Source: JAAELZ01 sp965237995
Lineage (GTDB): Bacteria; Pseudomonadota; Gammaproteobacteria; Arenicellales; Poriferihabitantaceae
DNA length: 64,000 nucleotides
Assembly (NCBI GenBank): GCA_965237995.1
Contig: CBDEGO010000006.1
Span: forward strand, 496,001 to 560,000
Direction of reading: 5' to 3'
Both the position numbers and the translations under genes were made by a program. The notes beneath the pieces were generated by a model that ran no database searches, had not been told where the DNA came from, and was given only the letters and a program-made list of their open reading frames with translations. Numbering within the stretch: the stretch's first letter is position 1; every line of letters begins with the position of its first letter. Positions 1 to 9,327 of this stretch are shown here, in pieces.

Positions 1-1214
1 TTTTCGCGACAACCGTACAAGGCTATGAAGGGTCGGGGCGTGGGTTTCATCTTAAATTTAGGCAAACATTAGATCAGTGTACGCGAGGCGCGCGGTTTTG
101 CCAGTTACAACAAGCCATTCGTTGGGCTGAAGATGACCCATTAGAACATATCACTGATCGCTTGTTACTGTTGCGCGCGAAGACTAGTGCAGCCGAGGTT
201 CCCTCGATAGAAACGCTTGTAGCCAAAGAATTAACATCTGAAGAATTAGTTTCTGACGAATTAGTTTCTGACGAATCGTTGATGGAGCAAATCATGGGCT
301 TACTTGTGTCGGCTCATTATCAGACTAGACCTGTCGATTTACGTTATTTACTAGATGCACCCAATCACCGTTTATTTGTGCAATTTCATCAAGAAACCGT
401 ATCTGGTGTTCTTTGGTTGTGCGAAGAAGGCGGTTTAGAAGAGGAAATGGCGCAAGCTGTGTGCTTGGGGCAACGACGACCTAAAGGTCATTTGGTGCCA
501 GAAATATTAGCCGCGCATCTTGGGCTTGCAGGTGGGGCGCGGTGCTTAACAGCGCGGGTGCAACGTATCGCTATTCGTCCAGATTTTCAGAACAGGGGTT
601 TTGGCTCCACATTATTAACCGATGTAGAAAGCTTGTTAGACGGTGAGGTGGATTTGTTCGCGAGTAGTTTTGGGGCAGATATTAGTTTGCTTAATTTTTG
701 GAAAAAGTCAGCCTATCACGTAGTGCGAATGAGTGATTCGGTCAATTCAGCAAGTGGCTTATATTCTGCTTTAGTGTTAAAGGCGGTTTCTTTGCAAGGT
801 AAAGCGGTGAAGTCAGAGGCGCGAATAAGTTTTAAGCGGCAGTTTGAAGCGCAATTGACAGAGAGCTTGCGAGAGTTAGATTGGCCTTTGTTGCGTGAGC
901 TGTCGCTTACGATGCAAAGCCCCATTGAGGGTAAGAGCTTATCGGCACAATGTCTCAGCGACCTAATGTATTTCACCCAAGGGCATCGACCGTACGAAAG
1001 TACCGTTGGGTCGCTGCAAAAACTGGGCCGGCTCGTTGTCGCTAGTCCAGCGGCCTTTAGTCAGCTCGACGAAACCTATCAACGCGTGTTAGTTCGCAAA
1101 CTATTGCAACAAAAGAGCTGGGCAACGATCGCCAGTGAATTGCAGCAAACAGGGAGGAAAGAAGTAGAAGCGACTTTGCGACAAGCGGTAAAGGCAAGCT
1201 TGGCGCAGCTTTAA
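1..1214 (+). CDS. tmcA: tRNA(Met) cytidine acetyltransferase TmcA, C-terminal part
   Basis: The gene is cut by the left window edge; the reading frame is open from base 3. TmcA uses acetyl-CoA and ATP to make N4-acetylcytidine at the wobble position of elongator tRNA-Met in the cytoplasm. Visible are the conserved segment QGYEGSGRGFHLKF at the very start (helicase end), the GNAT acetyl-CoA-binding motif RIAIRPDFQNRGFGSTLL near bases 565-620, and the C-terminal tRNA-binding tail. A short Glu/Ser-rich linker made of a five-residue repeat lies at 230-280. The stop overlaps the stop of the convergent histidine kinase gene by four bases. The family assignment is secure from the motif order; the helicase half lies outside the window. 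Confidence 0.93.
   Translation, partial: FATTVQGYEGSGRGFHLKFRQTLDQCTRGARFCQLQQAIRWAEDDPLEHITDRLLLLRAKTSAAEVPSIETLVAKELTSEELVSDELVSDESLMEQIMGLLVSAHYQTRPVDLRYLLDAPNHRLFVQFHQETVSGVLWLCEEGGLEEEMAQAVCLGQRRPKGHLVPEILAAHLGLAGGARCLTARVQRIAIRPDFQNRGFGSTLLTDVESLLDGEVDLFASSFGADISLLNFWKKSAYHVVRMSDSVNSASGLYSALVLKAVSLQGKAVKSEARISFKRQFEAQLTESLRELDWPLLRELSLTMQSPIEGKSLSAQCLSDLMYFTQGHRPYESTVGSLQKLGRLVVASPAAFSQLDETYQRVLVRKLLQQKSWATIASELQQTGRKEVEATLRQAVKASLAQL
243..272 (+). repeat. 15-bp tandem duplication inside tmcA
   Basis: Two exact copies of gaattagtttctgac sit head to tail (243-257 and 258-272). A degenerate third copy precedes them, so the protein reads ELTSE-ELVSD-ELVSD. The unit is a multiple of three and keeps the frame. 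It lies in a linker between the helicase and acetyltransferase parts, where length variation should be tolerated. Confidence 0.85.
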
Positions 1215-3376
1215 GCGCTTGGAAAAGAAACGGAAATAACTACGCCTTTGCCATTGGTAGTGTTTCGCATTCGTGCATAAGCTTGGTGGAATTCAGCAAT
1301 TAAACGCACTACATACAAACCTAGGCCCAAATGAGATTGCTTGGCGTCTTTTCGACCTAGCGACACCATCGGTTCAAAAATACGCTCTTGAAGTTCTTCG
1401 TCAATTTGCGGCCCTTCATTTTCGACGCTTAAAACAATACGCGTATTAAACCGCCTCAGGCGCACAGTAATTGGGGTGTTTTTGGTGCCAAACTGCGCAG
1501 CGTTATCAATCAATTTGTCGAGCAGTTCAGCTATATGGTCTTCCGAGCCCATGACCACTATTGATCCGTTACCGAGCTGTAAATCAAAGCGGTGTTGAGG
1601 GTAGACAGATCGTGCACCTTCAACATAATCTGGCAGCATCTTGGTTAAATCCAAGCGCTCTTTTTCTTCGGTCTGCATGGCATCCTCTAAGTTTGCAGCC
1701 TCAGTTAAACTGGTCAGAATATGCCGCAGTCGATGCACCCCCGCCTGAGCGCGTTCCATATATTTGTTGTCGCTGAGGTTACCTTGCTCCTGTTCAAGAT
1801 TTTGTAGCGACGAGCTAACCACATTAAGTGGGTTATTGAGCTCATGCGCTAAGGTATCTGGCAAACCTTCCAGATATTGGGTGTAACCAGAAAGGCGCCG
1901 TAGCATACTGGTGATACTGCGACCTAAATCGCCCAGTTCATCACGTGGGTAGTACCGATTGGGAATGAGGCCTTCTTGTACACGGCCTTCTCGGGTGATT
2001 GCTTGTTCCGTGGTATCGCGTAAGCGCCCAATGCGCACGGTTAACCGCCACGCAAAAATAATAAGCATCATGGTGATAAACGCAAATACTAACAAGCTTG
2101 CCGCAGCTAAGCTTTTGAGTAGTTCGTATTGCCGCGTGAGTATAGCGTTTGAGCTTTGTTCTACCACCACTGCACCTAACACACTATTGCCCGCCCGAAT
2201 TGGGTGACCTGCCATTACAATTTTTACTTTGTTGTCTACGGAGCGCCGGGTGTCAGCCTTCGGCGAGCCTTCTAGTACATCTAGGATCATCTCGTCACGA
2301 CGCACCGTAATATTAGAAGCAAGGTCCTCAAACTTGACATTGGGCCTTTTAAGCACACTATCGATTTTGTCCGATAAGCGGCGCTTCATCTTGGCAAATT
2401 GAGTCACTGCTTCCGGTCGTTCTTCGGTGGTTGGCACCAATGGAGAAAGTCCGCCCACCACCGCACGCACTTGTTGTTGATCGTCTAGAATCCAAATACG
2501 TGAGTTCGGCTGGTTTAGCCCTCTTAGTAGGCTAGTTAACTCTGGAGAGGTAAGCAAGACGCGTCCAGGCTGATTATTTTCCGCTGAAGGGTAGGTTGAA
2601 ATTTGTGTCTTTAGCTCACGTGTTTGCGTATCGTCAACATCGATTAAAGTAAAGCCTAAACGGCTATATTGGCCGACTAAATAACGAGGCAGTCGAAGTT
2701 CGATGGCATAGCCACGGTCAATTTCTTTTAATACGGCAACGATGTTGTTGACCGGGTCGCCAATCAACGGCGACTGCCAGTCATTCTGCACCAAATAGGT
2801 TGACATGCGTCCAGGCCCGCGAGCTACTATGGTATAGCGTGACAGCGTGTTGTTAGGGTGCTGGATAACTATGCGTAAATGGTCGCCATTGCCCAACTTA
2901 AGACGGTCTAAATCTCTAAAGATGAGACTTTGATCAGTAACCTCGAATAAGGCATATAACCAAGACCCGCGATAGCCCATTAAGTGAGTGAGTTCAAAGT
3001 CTTCCACTTCGTAGTTTGCGTCACATTCTTTGGTTTTGCCTTTGCTGTAACTCTGTCTTTCGCGTAGAGCAGGCTCTCCCCAGTCGGCGGCATCGCCATC
3101 GAGTTGCAGTAAACGTGGTAACTGATACGCGAAAGAATCATTTTGTTCGCCCAAGTATTCTGGCACGCCAGTGTCTTGCTCAAACAAGTCGGTTCGTTCG
3201 TTAAGAATGGTGGCCAAGCCGCCGGCGGTTAGTAATAGCGCCTCCTTTTGGCCTTGAAGTAAAAACTCCTTCATTTCTTGAATGTATTGGTTACCCATCC
3301 AAGGAATCGTAAACATGGCTAGAACTAGCCATATTAACTTAGTACGGATGCTAAGGTATCTAAACCACTTTAACAT
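1211..3376 (-). CDS. pdsS: sensor histidine kinase, PdsS-like (dedicated sortase system type)
   Basis: A 721-residue membrane histidine kinase. A transmembrane helix at about 13-31 is followed by a very large periplasmic sensor region (about 32-415), a second helix at about 421-443, a HAMP-like linker, and the phosphoacceptor H-box AHELNNPLNVV with His511. The ATPase domain follows, with an N-box around LIDNAAQFG (621-630) and a G-box SHLGLGLYVV (681-690). The long sensor and its pairing with the regulator 26 bp upstream match the proteobacterial dedicated sortase system kinase family (recalled from TIGRFAMs). No sortase gene is in the window, so the signal and targets are inferred only loosely. 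The 3' end overlaps tmcA by four bases. Confidence 0.8.
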   Translation of the reverse strand: MLKWFRYLSIRTKLIWLVLAMFTIPWMGNQYIQEMKEFLLQGQKEALLLTAGGLATILNERTDLFEQDTGVPEYLGEQNDSFAYQLPRLLQLDGDAADWGEPALRERQSYSKGKTKECDANYEVEDFELTHLMGYRGSWLYALFEVTDQSLIFRDLDRLKLGNGDHLRIVIQHPNNTLSRYTIVARGPGRMSTYLVQNDWQSPLIGDPVNNIVAVLKEIDRGYAIELRLPRYLVGQYSRLGFTLIDVDDTQTRELKTQISTYPSAENNQPGRVLLTSPELTSLLRGLNQPNSRIWILDDQQQVRAVVGGLSPLVPTTEERPEAVTQFAKMKRRLSDKIDSVLKRPNVKFEDLASNITVRRDEMILDVLEGSPKADTRRSVDNKVKIVMAGHPIRAGNSVLGAVVVEQSSNAILTRQYELLKSLAAASLLVFAFITMMLIIFAWRLTVRIGRLRDTTEQAITREGRVQEGLIPNRYYPRDELGDLGRSITSMLRRLSGYTQYLEGLPDTLAHELNNPLNVVSSSLQNLEQEQGNLSDNKYMERAQAGVHRLRHILTSLTEAANLEDAMQTEEKERLDLTKMLPDYVEGARSVYPQHRFDLQLGNGSIVVMGSEDHIAELLDKLIDNAAQFGTKNTPITVRLRRFNTRIVLSVENEGPQIDEELQERIFEPMVSLGRKDAKQSHLGLGLYVVRLIAEFHQAYARMRNTTNGKGVVISVSFPSA

Positions 3377-3402
3377 CTTAAGCCCTCAGTAAAACCCGCG
3401 TG

Positions 3403-4098
3403 CTAATCGTTATGCCAACGGTAACCTACACCAAATACCGTTTCGATATGGCTAAAACCATCATCGACTTGCTTGAATTTTTTACGAATACGACGAATGT
3501 AGCCATTGATCGTGTTCTTTTCTACATAACTTTGTTTTGTCACTTGCATTAAGGCATCATAAGATTTTACAGTGCCCGGTTGTCGCGCTAGTGATTCCAC
3601 CACCCAAAATTCAGTCAATGTTAGGTTGAGAGAGTGTTGCTTCCAACTAACGGTTAAGCTGGCTTCGTCTAGATAAAGCTCGCCCATGTGTAAGGCGGTC
3701 GGCCCCTCATTGGCGCTAGTGACCGTGCTGGCTATACGAAATAAAGATGAAACCCGAACCCCCAAAAACTGCAAATTCACCGGTTTGGTGATGTAGTCCC
3801 ACGCATCCAAACGCAAGCCAGAAACACGATCAATATCGCTGTTACGCGCTGTTAGAAAAATGATCGGCAGTTGCGGGCTGAGCTGGCGTAATTCTCTGCA
3901 CAAATCGAAGCCGCCATCCATTTCATCCTCGAGCATAATATCGAGAATAGCGAGGTCAGGTAGTTTCTGATGAAACCCTGTTAATGCCTCCGGCTTGTTT
4001 GCGTAAACGACCACTTCATAACCTTGTCCTCTCAAGGCATCGGCGTAATTTTCTCGTTGATCAGCATCGTCTTCGACGATAGCAATGGTTCGGGACAT
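3403..4098 (-). CDS. pdsR: response regulator, PdsR-like (OmpR family)
   Basis: A 231-residue OmpR/PhoB-type regulator. The receiver domain (1-120) has the acidic pocket E9-D10-D11, phosphoacceptor Asp53 in AILDIMLED, Thr83 and Lys105. A winged-helix DNA-binding domain (about 145-229) ends in VFGVGYRW. The phrase LRLDAWDYITKPVN replaces the usual GADDYI segment. In my recollection that is typical of the dedicated sortase system regulators. The gene sits 26 bp before the kinase gene and 118 bp after the SRCR-domain gene on the same strand, so the three may be cotranscribed. Phosphorylation by the neighbouring kinase is the obvious expectation; the regulon is unknown. Confidence 0.82.
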   Translation of the reverse strand: MSRTIAIVEDDADQRENYADALRGQGYEVVVYANKPEALTGFHQKLPDLAILDIMLEDEMDGGFDLCRELRQLSPQLPIIFLTARNSDIDRVSGLRLDAWDYITKPVNLQFLGVRVSSLFRIASTVTSANEGPTALHMGELYLDEASLTVSWKQHSLNLTLTEFWVVESLARQPGTVKSYDALMQVTKQSYVEKNTINGYIRRIRKKFKQVDDGFSHIETVFGVGYRWHND

Positions 4099-4216
4099 TT
4101 TTCACTTCAAGCATAAAGTGAAAATAGTATCATATGTAAGCGGATCGAGGGCGCCATCTATTCAATTAAGATCAGACACTCAAGTCGAGATTTCAAATAG
4201 GTCGGTCGGCAATATA

Positions 4217-5179
4217 TCATGCAGGGGGCACAGTCTCTATAGACCAATTCGTAAGATGGATACTGAAACTATGTATTCCTCCAATACCATTTGGACTCCC
4301 ACCGCTAATAGTAATGTTTCCAGTTACGCGCCAAGTTACGCCCGAATTGGTTGCGAAACTAAAATCTACCGTCTCGTTGCTAGAAGGTGAAATACCGCTG
4401 CAATCATAATTGCGATCAAATATTCGAGTGGTATTTACCTCCAAGAGGACCACCGGATCACCTAATTCGGTAACTATGCTTCTATCGCGAATATCAAAAT
4501 CAGTGTTGGTCCCCGCTGCAATCGAAGGGGGCATTCCAGTAATTAACCTATTATATTCTTGAGGAAATAAATCTATACGACCTTCACTTTGGCCGCACGA
4601 TACCGTTTTGTCATCTAAAGTAATTTTGCCGGGGTCGACGACTACTGGGTCATTTGAGCAGGCAATAGTTACTTCATCACCTAAGGAGCACATACCACTA
4701 CCTGAATTATGATGTTCACTGGTGCAATCGGTAAAGCTATTCGAGCCAGTAGGACACACTACGTTATCTAAGGTAAAGTCCAAAGCACCAGTGCTTGATG
4801 CTATGCCATCTGGTAGGACTTCTCCTCTATCAAAACCTAAGTCTTTGCAAACTGCAATTGCTGCTGAATGAGGGCTATTAGAAGTGGCAGGACAATCTCC
4901 ATGGCCTCCCTCAAAACAATCATCGCATACTTTTCCCCAAACGCTTTTAGAAGAAGGTCTTTCGTCAGATGTATACTCAAGCCGACCTAAGGTTGGTGCT
5001 TCACCAGTGTTAGACGTATCTATAATTCTAAAAGAAGGGCGTATTTTAACCGTATTTTCAATGTTAGAAGTTGTTTCGCCAAGCGGTATGACCACCACTT
5101 TATTATGCGCGAATGCGCTATGGGTGAATAAAATAACAGACAAAATTACGCTTAATAAAATATGGTTTAATGTGGTCAT
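4217..5179 (-). CDS. secreted protein with a scavenger-receptor cysteine-rich (SRCR) domain
   Basis: A 320-residue exported protein. The start at 5179 is preferred over one 27 bases further upstream because GGAG lies seven bases before it and the protein then begins with a clean signal peptide ending near HSAFA. The mature N-terminus begins HNKVVVIPLG. Residues about 65-174 look like an SRCR domain: GRLEY, WGKVCDD, AVCKDLGF, then paired cysteines and GDEVTIAC, with eight cysteines at 85, 88, 96, 111, 142, 152, 164 and 174, suited to disulfides in the periplasm or outside the cell. The C-terminal 140 residues are not recognised. There is no LPxTG or membrane anchor. SRCR domains usually bind ligands in animal receptors; the role here is unknown. 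Confidence 0.75.
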   Translation of the reverse strand: MTTLNHILLSVILSVILFTHSAFAHNKVVVIPLGETTSNIENTVKIRPSFRIIDTSNTGEAPTLGRLEYTSDERPSSKSVWGKVCDDCFEGGHGDCPATSNSPHSAAIAVCKDLGFDRGEVLPDGIASSTGALDFTLDNVVCPTGSNSFTDCTSEHHNSGSGMCSLGDEVTIACSNDPVVVDPGKITLDDKTVSCGQSEGRIDLFPQEYNRLITGMPPSIAAGTNTDFDIRDRSIVTELGDPVVLLEVNTTRIFDRNYDCSGISPSSNETVDFSFATNSGVTWRVTGNITISGGSPNGIGGIHSFSIHLTNWSIETVPPA

Positions 5180-5295
5180 CCTGTAACTCCAATTGTTTAT
5201 GATCATGTCTGATTACTATTGTAGTAAGTACAGAGATAAAATGGAACCTTAAATTTTTTCAGTAAATTATAGAATAATTATCAGCTTCATTAAGC

Positions 5296-6828
5296 TTATA
5301 AGAAGAGCTTATAATTTCTATTTAGTGCTTTGTCAGCGTCGTCGTTGAGGTATTCAGGCTGGTGGTTTTTCAGGATGTCTCTGACCTGTACATTAGCGCG
5401 GTTCCACATGTCGGTTTTACCTTCCATTTCCCAGCTTCGTGGGTCGATGCGGTCTGATAGCTTCGGGTAGAAATGATCGCGTTCCATCGCTTGCATCGTA
5501 TGCATATTGCCAAGGAAGTGGCCATCGCCATACACGGTGTCTTTGATCGCTTCAAAACCTAAAGTTTCTTCGGTCACTTCTACACCGCGGATGATGCGAT
5601 ATACGTGTGAGAGCATCTCGTCGTCAATGAGAAATGCCTCAAATGAAACCCCTAGCAAACTTGCCATCATGCCAGAGGATTCGTAAATCATATTGCCGCC
5701 GGCTAGCCCTGTAGCGAGGGCCGATAAACCTTTTTCCAACCCCATTTGCGCATCGACGGCTTTAGCATCAGCCATGCTAGAGGCCACACCAGAGGGCAAG
5801 CCGAGCCAGTTTGATAATTGTGCTGCTGCAGCATTAAGCAGTGATATCTCGCCGCCGCTACCGGCAAAGGAGCCAGTGCGCAAATCAATAGTGAATGGCC
5901 AATTAGAAAATATCATGGGGTAACCGGGCTCAAATACGTTGACCATCACCAAGGCGGCGAGTGTCTCTGCTAAGGTGCACGTCAGCATGCCGGCGATTGT
6001 CGCCGGTGAAGTCGCACCCGATTGGGCGGCGATAATATTATTGAGCGGCATGCCGCGCTTCATCGCTGCAAGCGCGACCAATACAGCGTCTTCGCCATAG
6101 CGTAATGGTGAAATAACCGGGCTGATATGTGCTTTACAAAAAGGCCGTTCTCTGAATTTTCCTTTGTCGCCTAATGCAATGTCGAACATATCGACGATTG
6201 GGTCTACATATTCATCAATGAAAAAACTGGTGCCCACCGGTTTTGTGGTGCCTTTAAGCAATGCGTAGGCGGTGTTTACGTCGAGATTGAAGTTATTTGG
6301 AATGTCTGTTGCGACGCAACAACGGGTGAACCACGAGACGTTATTTAATGTGTCAGTTAGCCGAGTGAAGTCATATAAGTCTTGAAGTGTGGATGGCCGA
6401 TATACCCCAGTGTCTAAATCCAATGTTTGTACCGCAGCCCCGCCCGTGCCGAAATAAACACGATCGCCACCGACTTGAAAGTCATGTTTTGGATCGCGAC
6501 CGTAAAAGGTAAATGTTTTACAAGCATTCGCTACGATGTCTTCTACCATCGCTTTGGGGAAACACAATCTACCTTTCTGGTTAAGCTGTGCGCCGCAGTG
6601 AACAGCTTGTTCTGTGAGCACACTGGGTGACTCACCCATGCCAATCTCTTCTAATATTCTAAGAGCGGTGTCCATGATTGATTGGCAATCATGATCACTG
6701 AGTGGCTTGTATTGGCCACCTTTAGGCCCAGGTGGACAGGGGTCGGTCGCAGGTGGTTTAGCGCGCATTGCGTGCATGGCCTCACGGCTGCTTTGAGTGC
6801 CTCTTCGAGTACGTTTGCGGTGCTCCAT
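5296..6828 (-). CDS. MttB/MtgB-family (trimethylamine/betaine) methyltransferase, non-pyrrolysine
   Basis: A 510-residue protein of the trimethylamine methyltransferase superfamily (COG5598). Recognisable segments are VYFGTGGAAVQTLDLDTG (124-141), a TIM-barrel body, and the C-terminal NMHTMQAMERDHFYPKLSDR (441-460). The frame has no internal UAG, so it belongs to the pyrrolysine-free branch; characterised members such as MtgB demethylate glycine betaine and pass the methyl group to a corrinoid protein. The start at 6828 shares its first base with the stop of the upstream flavoprotein gene (TGATG), indicating translational coupling; an alternative start 39 bases upstream would lie inside that gene. 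No corrinoid protein or reactivase gene is visible, so substrate and acceptor are unknown. Confidence 0.85.
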   Translation of the reverse strand: MEHRKRTRRGTQSSREAMHAMRAKPPATDPCPPGPKGGQYKPLSDHDCQSIMDTALRILEEIGMGESPSVLTEQAVHCGAQLNQKGRLCFPKAMVEDIVANACKTFTFYGRDPKHDFQVGGDRVYFGTGGAAVQTLDLDTGVYRPSTLQDLYDFTRLTDTLNNVSWFTRCCVATDIPNNFNLDVNTAYALLKGTTKPVGTSFFIDEYVDPIVDMFDIALGDKGKFRERPFCKAHISPVISPLRYGEDAVLVALAAMKRGMPLNNIIAAQSGATSPATIAGMLTCTLAETLAALVMVNVFEPGYPMIFSNWPFTIDLRTGSFAGSGGEISLLNAAAAQLSNWLGLPSGVASSMADAKAVDAQMGLEKGLSALATGLAGGNMIYESSGMMASLLGVSFEAFLIDDEMLSHVYRIIRGVEVTEETLGFEAIKDTVYGDGHFLGNMHTMQAMERDHFYPKLSDRIDPRSWEMEGKTDMWNRANVQVRDILKNHQPEYLNDDADKALNRNYKLFL

Positions 6829-9257
6829 CAGGCTTTCACCTTCTCGTTTTGTGGGTCGTATAGGCAACTTTCAGTCACTATAGCGGTATATCGTTGTCCT
6901 AAAATGCCAACTTCTACACGGGTTCCTAGAGCGGCAAATTCGGGTTTAACAAATGCATAGGCTAAATTCTTTTGCACACGATGGCCGTAGCCTGCGGATG
7001 AAATTGTCCCAATTTGTTTGCCACCTGCAAATACCGGGTCGCCGCCGTGGGCGGGCGCGGCGTCACAATCAACTTGCATGGTCACAAACAACTTGCGGTG
7101 TCCGCGTTTGAGTTGCTCAAGTAATGCCGCTTTGCCAATAAAACTGCGTTTATCAAGGTTAACAAACCGTTCCAGACCAGACTCAATGGGGTTTTGCTCG
7201 TAAATAAGGTCAGCTTTCCAGTGTTTATACCCCTTTTCAAGGCGCATTGATTCAGTGGCGTATAAGCCAAACTGGACTAGTCCAAAGTTTAAGCCCGCTT
7301 CAAGTAGGGTCTTCCAGGTTAAGTAAAGCTGTTCATTCGGCACGTGTAACTCATAGGCCAATTCACCAGAAAAACTAACGCTCATCGCCAATACTTGCGC
7401 GTGACCGATAAACATCGATTTAGCGCGCATCCAAGGAAAAGCTTGCGCAGACCAATCGTTGCGTGGGGAGACAGATTTCAGCAGTTCGCGTGATTTCGGC
7501 CCGGCTACAACTAGGATGGTGTGCGTACTTGCCATCTCGGTAATAGACACGCTGTCTGGTTTATGTTGGTTTAACCAATCGCGGTCGTGCCATTCAGCGG
7601 CGGCTGCAGAACCATACCAATAATGGTCCTTGCCGAGCTTGGTGATGGTCGCTTCAGACAATACATTGCCTTTTTCGGTTAACAGATAGCATAGGTTTAC
7701 CTTGCTGGAGGTTTTTGGCATATTGCCGCAGATCATGTTCTCTAGAAATGCCTCAGCGCCTGTTCCTTTAATTTCGTAACGGTTGAAGCCCGATACTTCC
7801 ATCATACCGACACCGCTTGCAATGGCCTCCACTTCTTTTGCCACTACGTCTTTGGTTGGAGTGAAGAGAAAACTATGCTCGTCAATAAAATCAGCATTAG
7901 GTTTGAAAAATAAGGCGCGCTCCCAACCATTAACCGTACCCCAGACAGCATGGTGTTGGTCCAAAGCCGCATACAACGGGGTTGTGCGTGCCAATCGTGC
8001 AGCGGGTCGATGTTCGTGCGGTAGGTGGTAATGGAATTCGTTTTGGTAGTCTTCGATTGCTTTTAGGCAGGTGTGCTCTGTATTTGCGTATTGCGAGAAG
8101 CGCCTCGGATCGAGATACCAAGCATCCCACTCACATTCGCCATGCACCATTAGTTCAGCAAGAATCTTCCCGTGGCCGCCACCTTCACCAATCCCAGCGC
8201 GTAAGCCCAAACAGGCATAAGCATTTTGTACCCCCGGTATCGGGCCGACTAGTGGTGCGCCATCAATGGTGTAGGTGATTGGGCCATTAATAACGGTATG
8301 GATGCCTGTTTCAGTCAAGCTTGGCAAGCGCTCAAAAATACGCTCCATGTTGTCCAAGCAACGGTCCAAATCTGAAGGGCAAAGGGCTTTAGTGAAATTG
8401 AGGTCGATGCCATCCATACCAAACGTTTTACAACTTTGCTCATACACGCCGACTAATAGCCCCTGTTTTTCCTGGCGGCTATAGAAATCGTCGCCGGGGT
8501 CACGAATAATAGGTACTCTAAAATCTAATTGTTCAAGTTGCTTTATCGGCTCGGTTAAAAAATACATGTGCTCCATAGAGGTAACGGGATGCGTCACTCC
8601 AAGCATGTTGCCCACTTCGTTAACCCGATACCCCGCTGCATTTACCACTTTCTCGCAGGTAATGTCGCCTTTTTGTGTATGGACGATAAATTCTCCGCTG
8701 GCCTTTTGAGTGATATTTTCCACCGGGTTATATCGATAGATTTCGGCTCCGGCTTGTTTGGCTTTGCGTGCCAAAGCGAATACCAATTGGGCCGGGTCAA
8801 TGTCGCCGTCAAGCGGGTCCCACCACGCGCCTAGCAATCCATCTGTGTTGAGCAGAGGGTGTCGCTTGCCTGCTTCGGCTGCGTCGATATATTCCATCTC
8901 CACGTCCATGCCGCCTGCGACACCGATAAAATGTTGATAAAGGTCTATTTGTTCTTGGTTGTGCGCTAAGCGCATGCCGCCGGTGATGTGGTAGTTGATC
9001 GGAAAGTCAGGGTCGGCAGCAAGCTTACGGTACAAGTTGATGCTATGGCGCTTTAGGCCAAACATGGTTTGATTAGCACCAAATTGGGTAACCTGGGCTG
9101 CGGCATGCCACGTAGAACCTGAGGTAAGTTCATCGCGTTCTACTAGGGCGACGTCAGACCAACCCTCTTGCGTTAGATGATATAGAGTGGATGTTCCTGC
9201 TATGCCTCCTCCGATGACGACTACGCGTGCATGGCTTTTAATCGATTTACTGTTCAT
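6828..9257 (-). CDS. FAD-dependent oxidoreductase, dimethylglycine/sarcosine dehydrogenase-like
   Basis: An 809-residue flavoprotein with the dimethylglycine dehydrogenase layout: a dinucleotide-binding motif VVVIGGGIAGTSTLYHL (13-29), the segment SGSTWHAAAQ whose His51 matches the covalent FAD attachment residue of the family, a DAO catalytic domain to about residue 375, an FAO_M bridge, and a C-terminal GcvT-like tetrahydrofolate-binding domain (about 430-800). Enzymes of this type oxidise N-methyl groups and can deliver the carbon to folate. ATG at 9257 is chosen; a TTG two codons earlier is weaker. It overlaps the methyltransferase gene and is divergent from the LysR gene, which probably regulates it. 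The exact amine is not readable from sequence. Confidence 0.88.
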   Translation of the reverse strand: MNSKSIKSHARVVVIGGGIAGTSTLYHLTQEGWSDVALVERDELTSGSTWHAAAQVTQFGANQTMFGLKRHSINLYRKLAADPDFPINYHITGGMRLAHNQEQIDLYQHFIGVAGGMDVEMEYIDAAEAGKRHPLLNTDGLLGAWWDPLDGDIDPAQLVFALARKAKQAGAEIYRYNPVENITQKASGEFIVHTQKGDITCEKVVNAAGYRVNEVGNMLGVTHPVTSMEHMYFLTEPIKQLEQLDFRVPIIRDPGDDFYSRQEKQGLLVGVYEQSCKTFGMDGIDLNFTKALCPSDLDRCLDNMERIFERLPSLTETGIHTVINGPITYTIDGAPLVGPIPGVQNAYACLGLRAGIGEGGGHGKILAELMVHGECEWDAWYLDPRRFSQYANTEHTCLKAIEDYQNEFHYHLPHEHRPAARLARTTPLYAALDQHHAVWGTVNGWERALFFKPNADFIDEHSFLFTPTKDVVAKEVEAIASGVGMMEVSGFNRYEIKGTGAEAFLENMICGNMPKTSSKVNLCYLLTEKGNVLSEATITKLGKDHYWYGSAAAAEWHDRDWLNQHKPDSVSITEMASTHTILVVAGPKSRELLKSVSPRNDWSAQAFPWMRAKSMFIGHAQVLAMSVSFSGELAYELHVPNEQLYLTWKTLLEAGLNFGLVQFGLYATESMRLEKGYKHWKADLIYEQNPIESGLERFVNLDKRSFIGKAALLEQLKRGHRKLFVTMQVDCDAAPAHGGDPVFAGGKQIGTISSAGYGHRVQKNLAYAFVKPEFAALGTRVEVGILGQRYTAIVTESCLYDPQNEKVKA

Positions 9258-9327
9258 TTTCAATTAGGTATGAGATCGACCTATTTTGTCGAATTTGTTA
9301 TTCACTGACAACTTAGTAAATTTATAC

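Noticed and set aside
5296..6828. Pyrrolysine-type trimethylamine methyltransferase
   Set aside because: There is no in-frame UAG; the gene is open over its full length, so it is the non-pyrrolysine branch.
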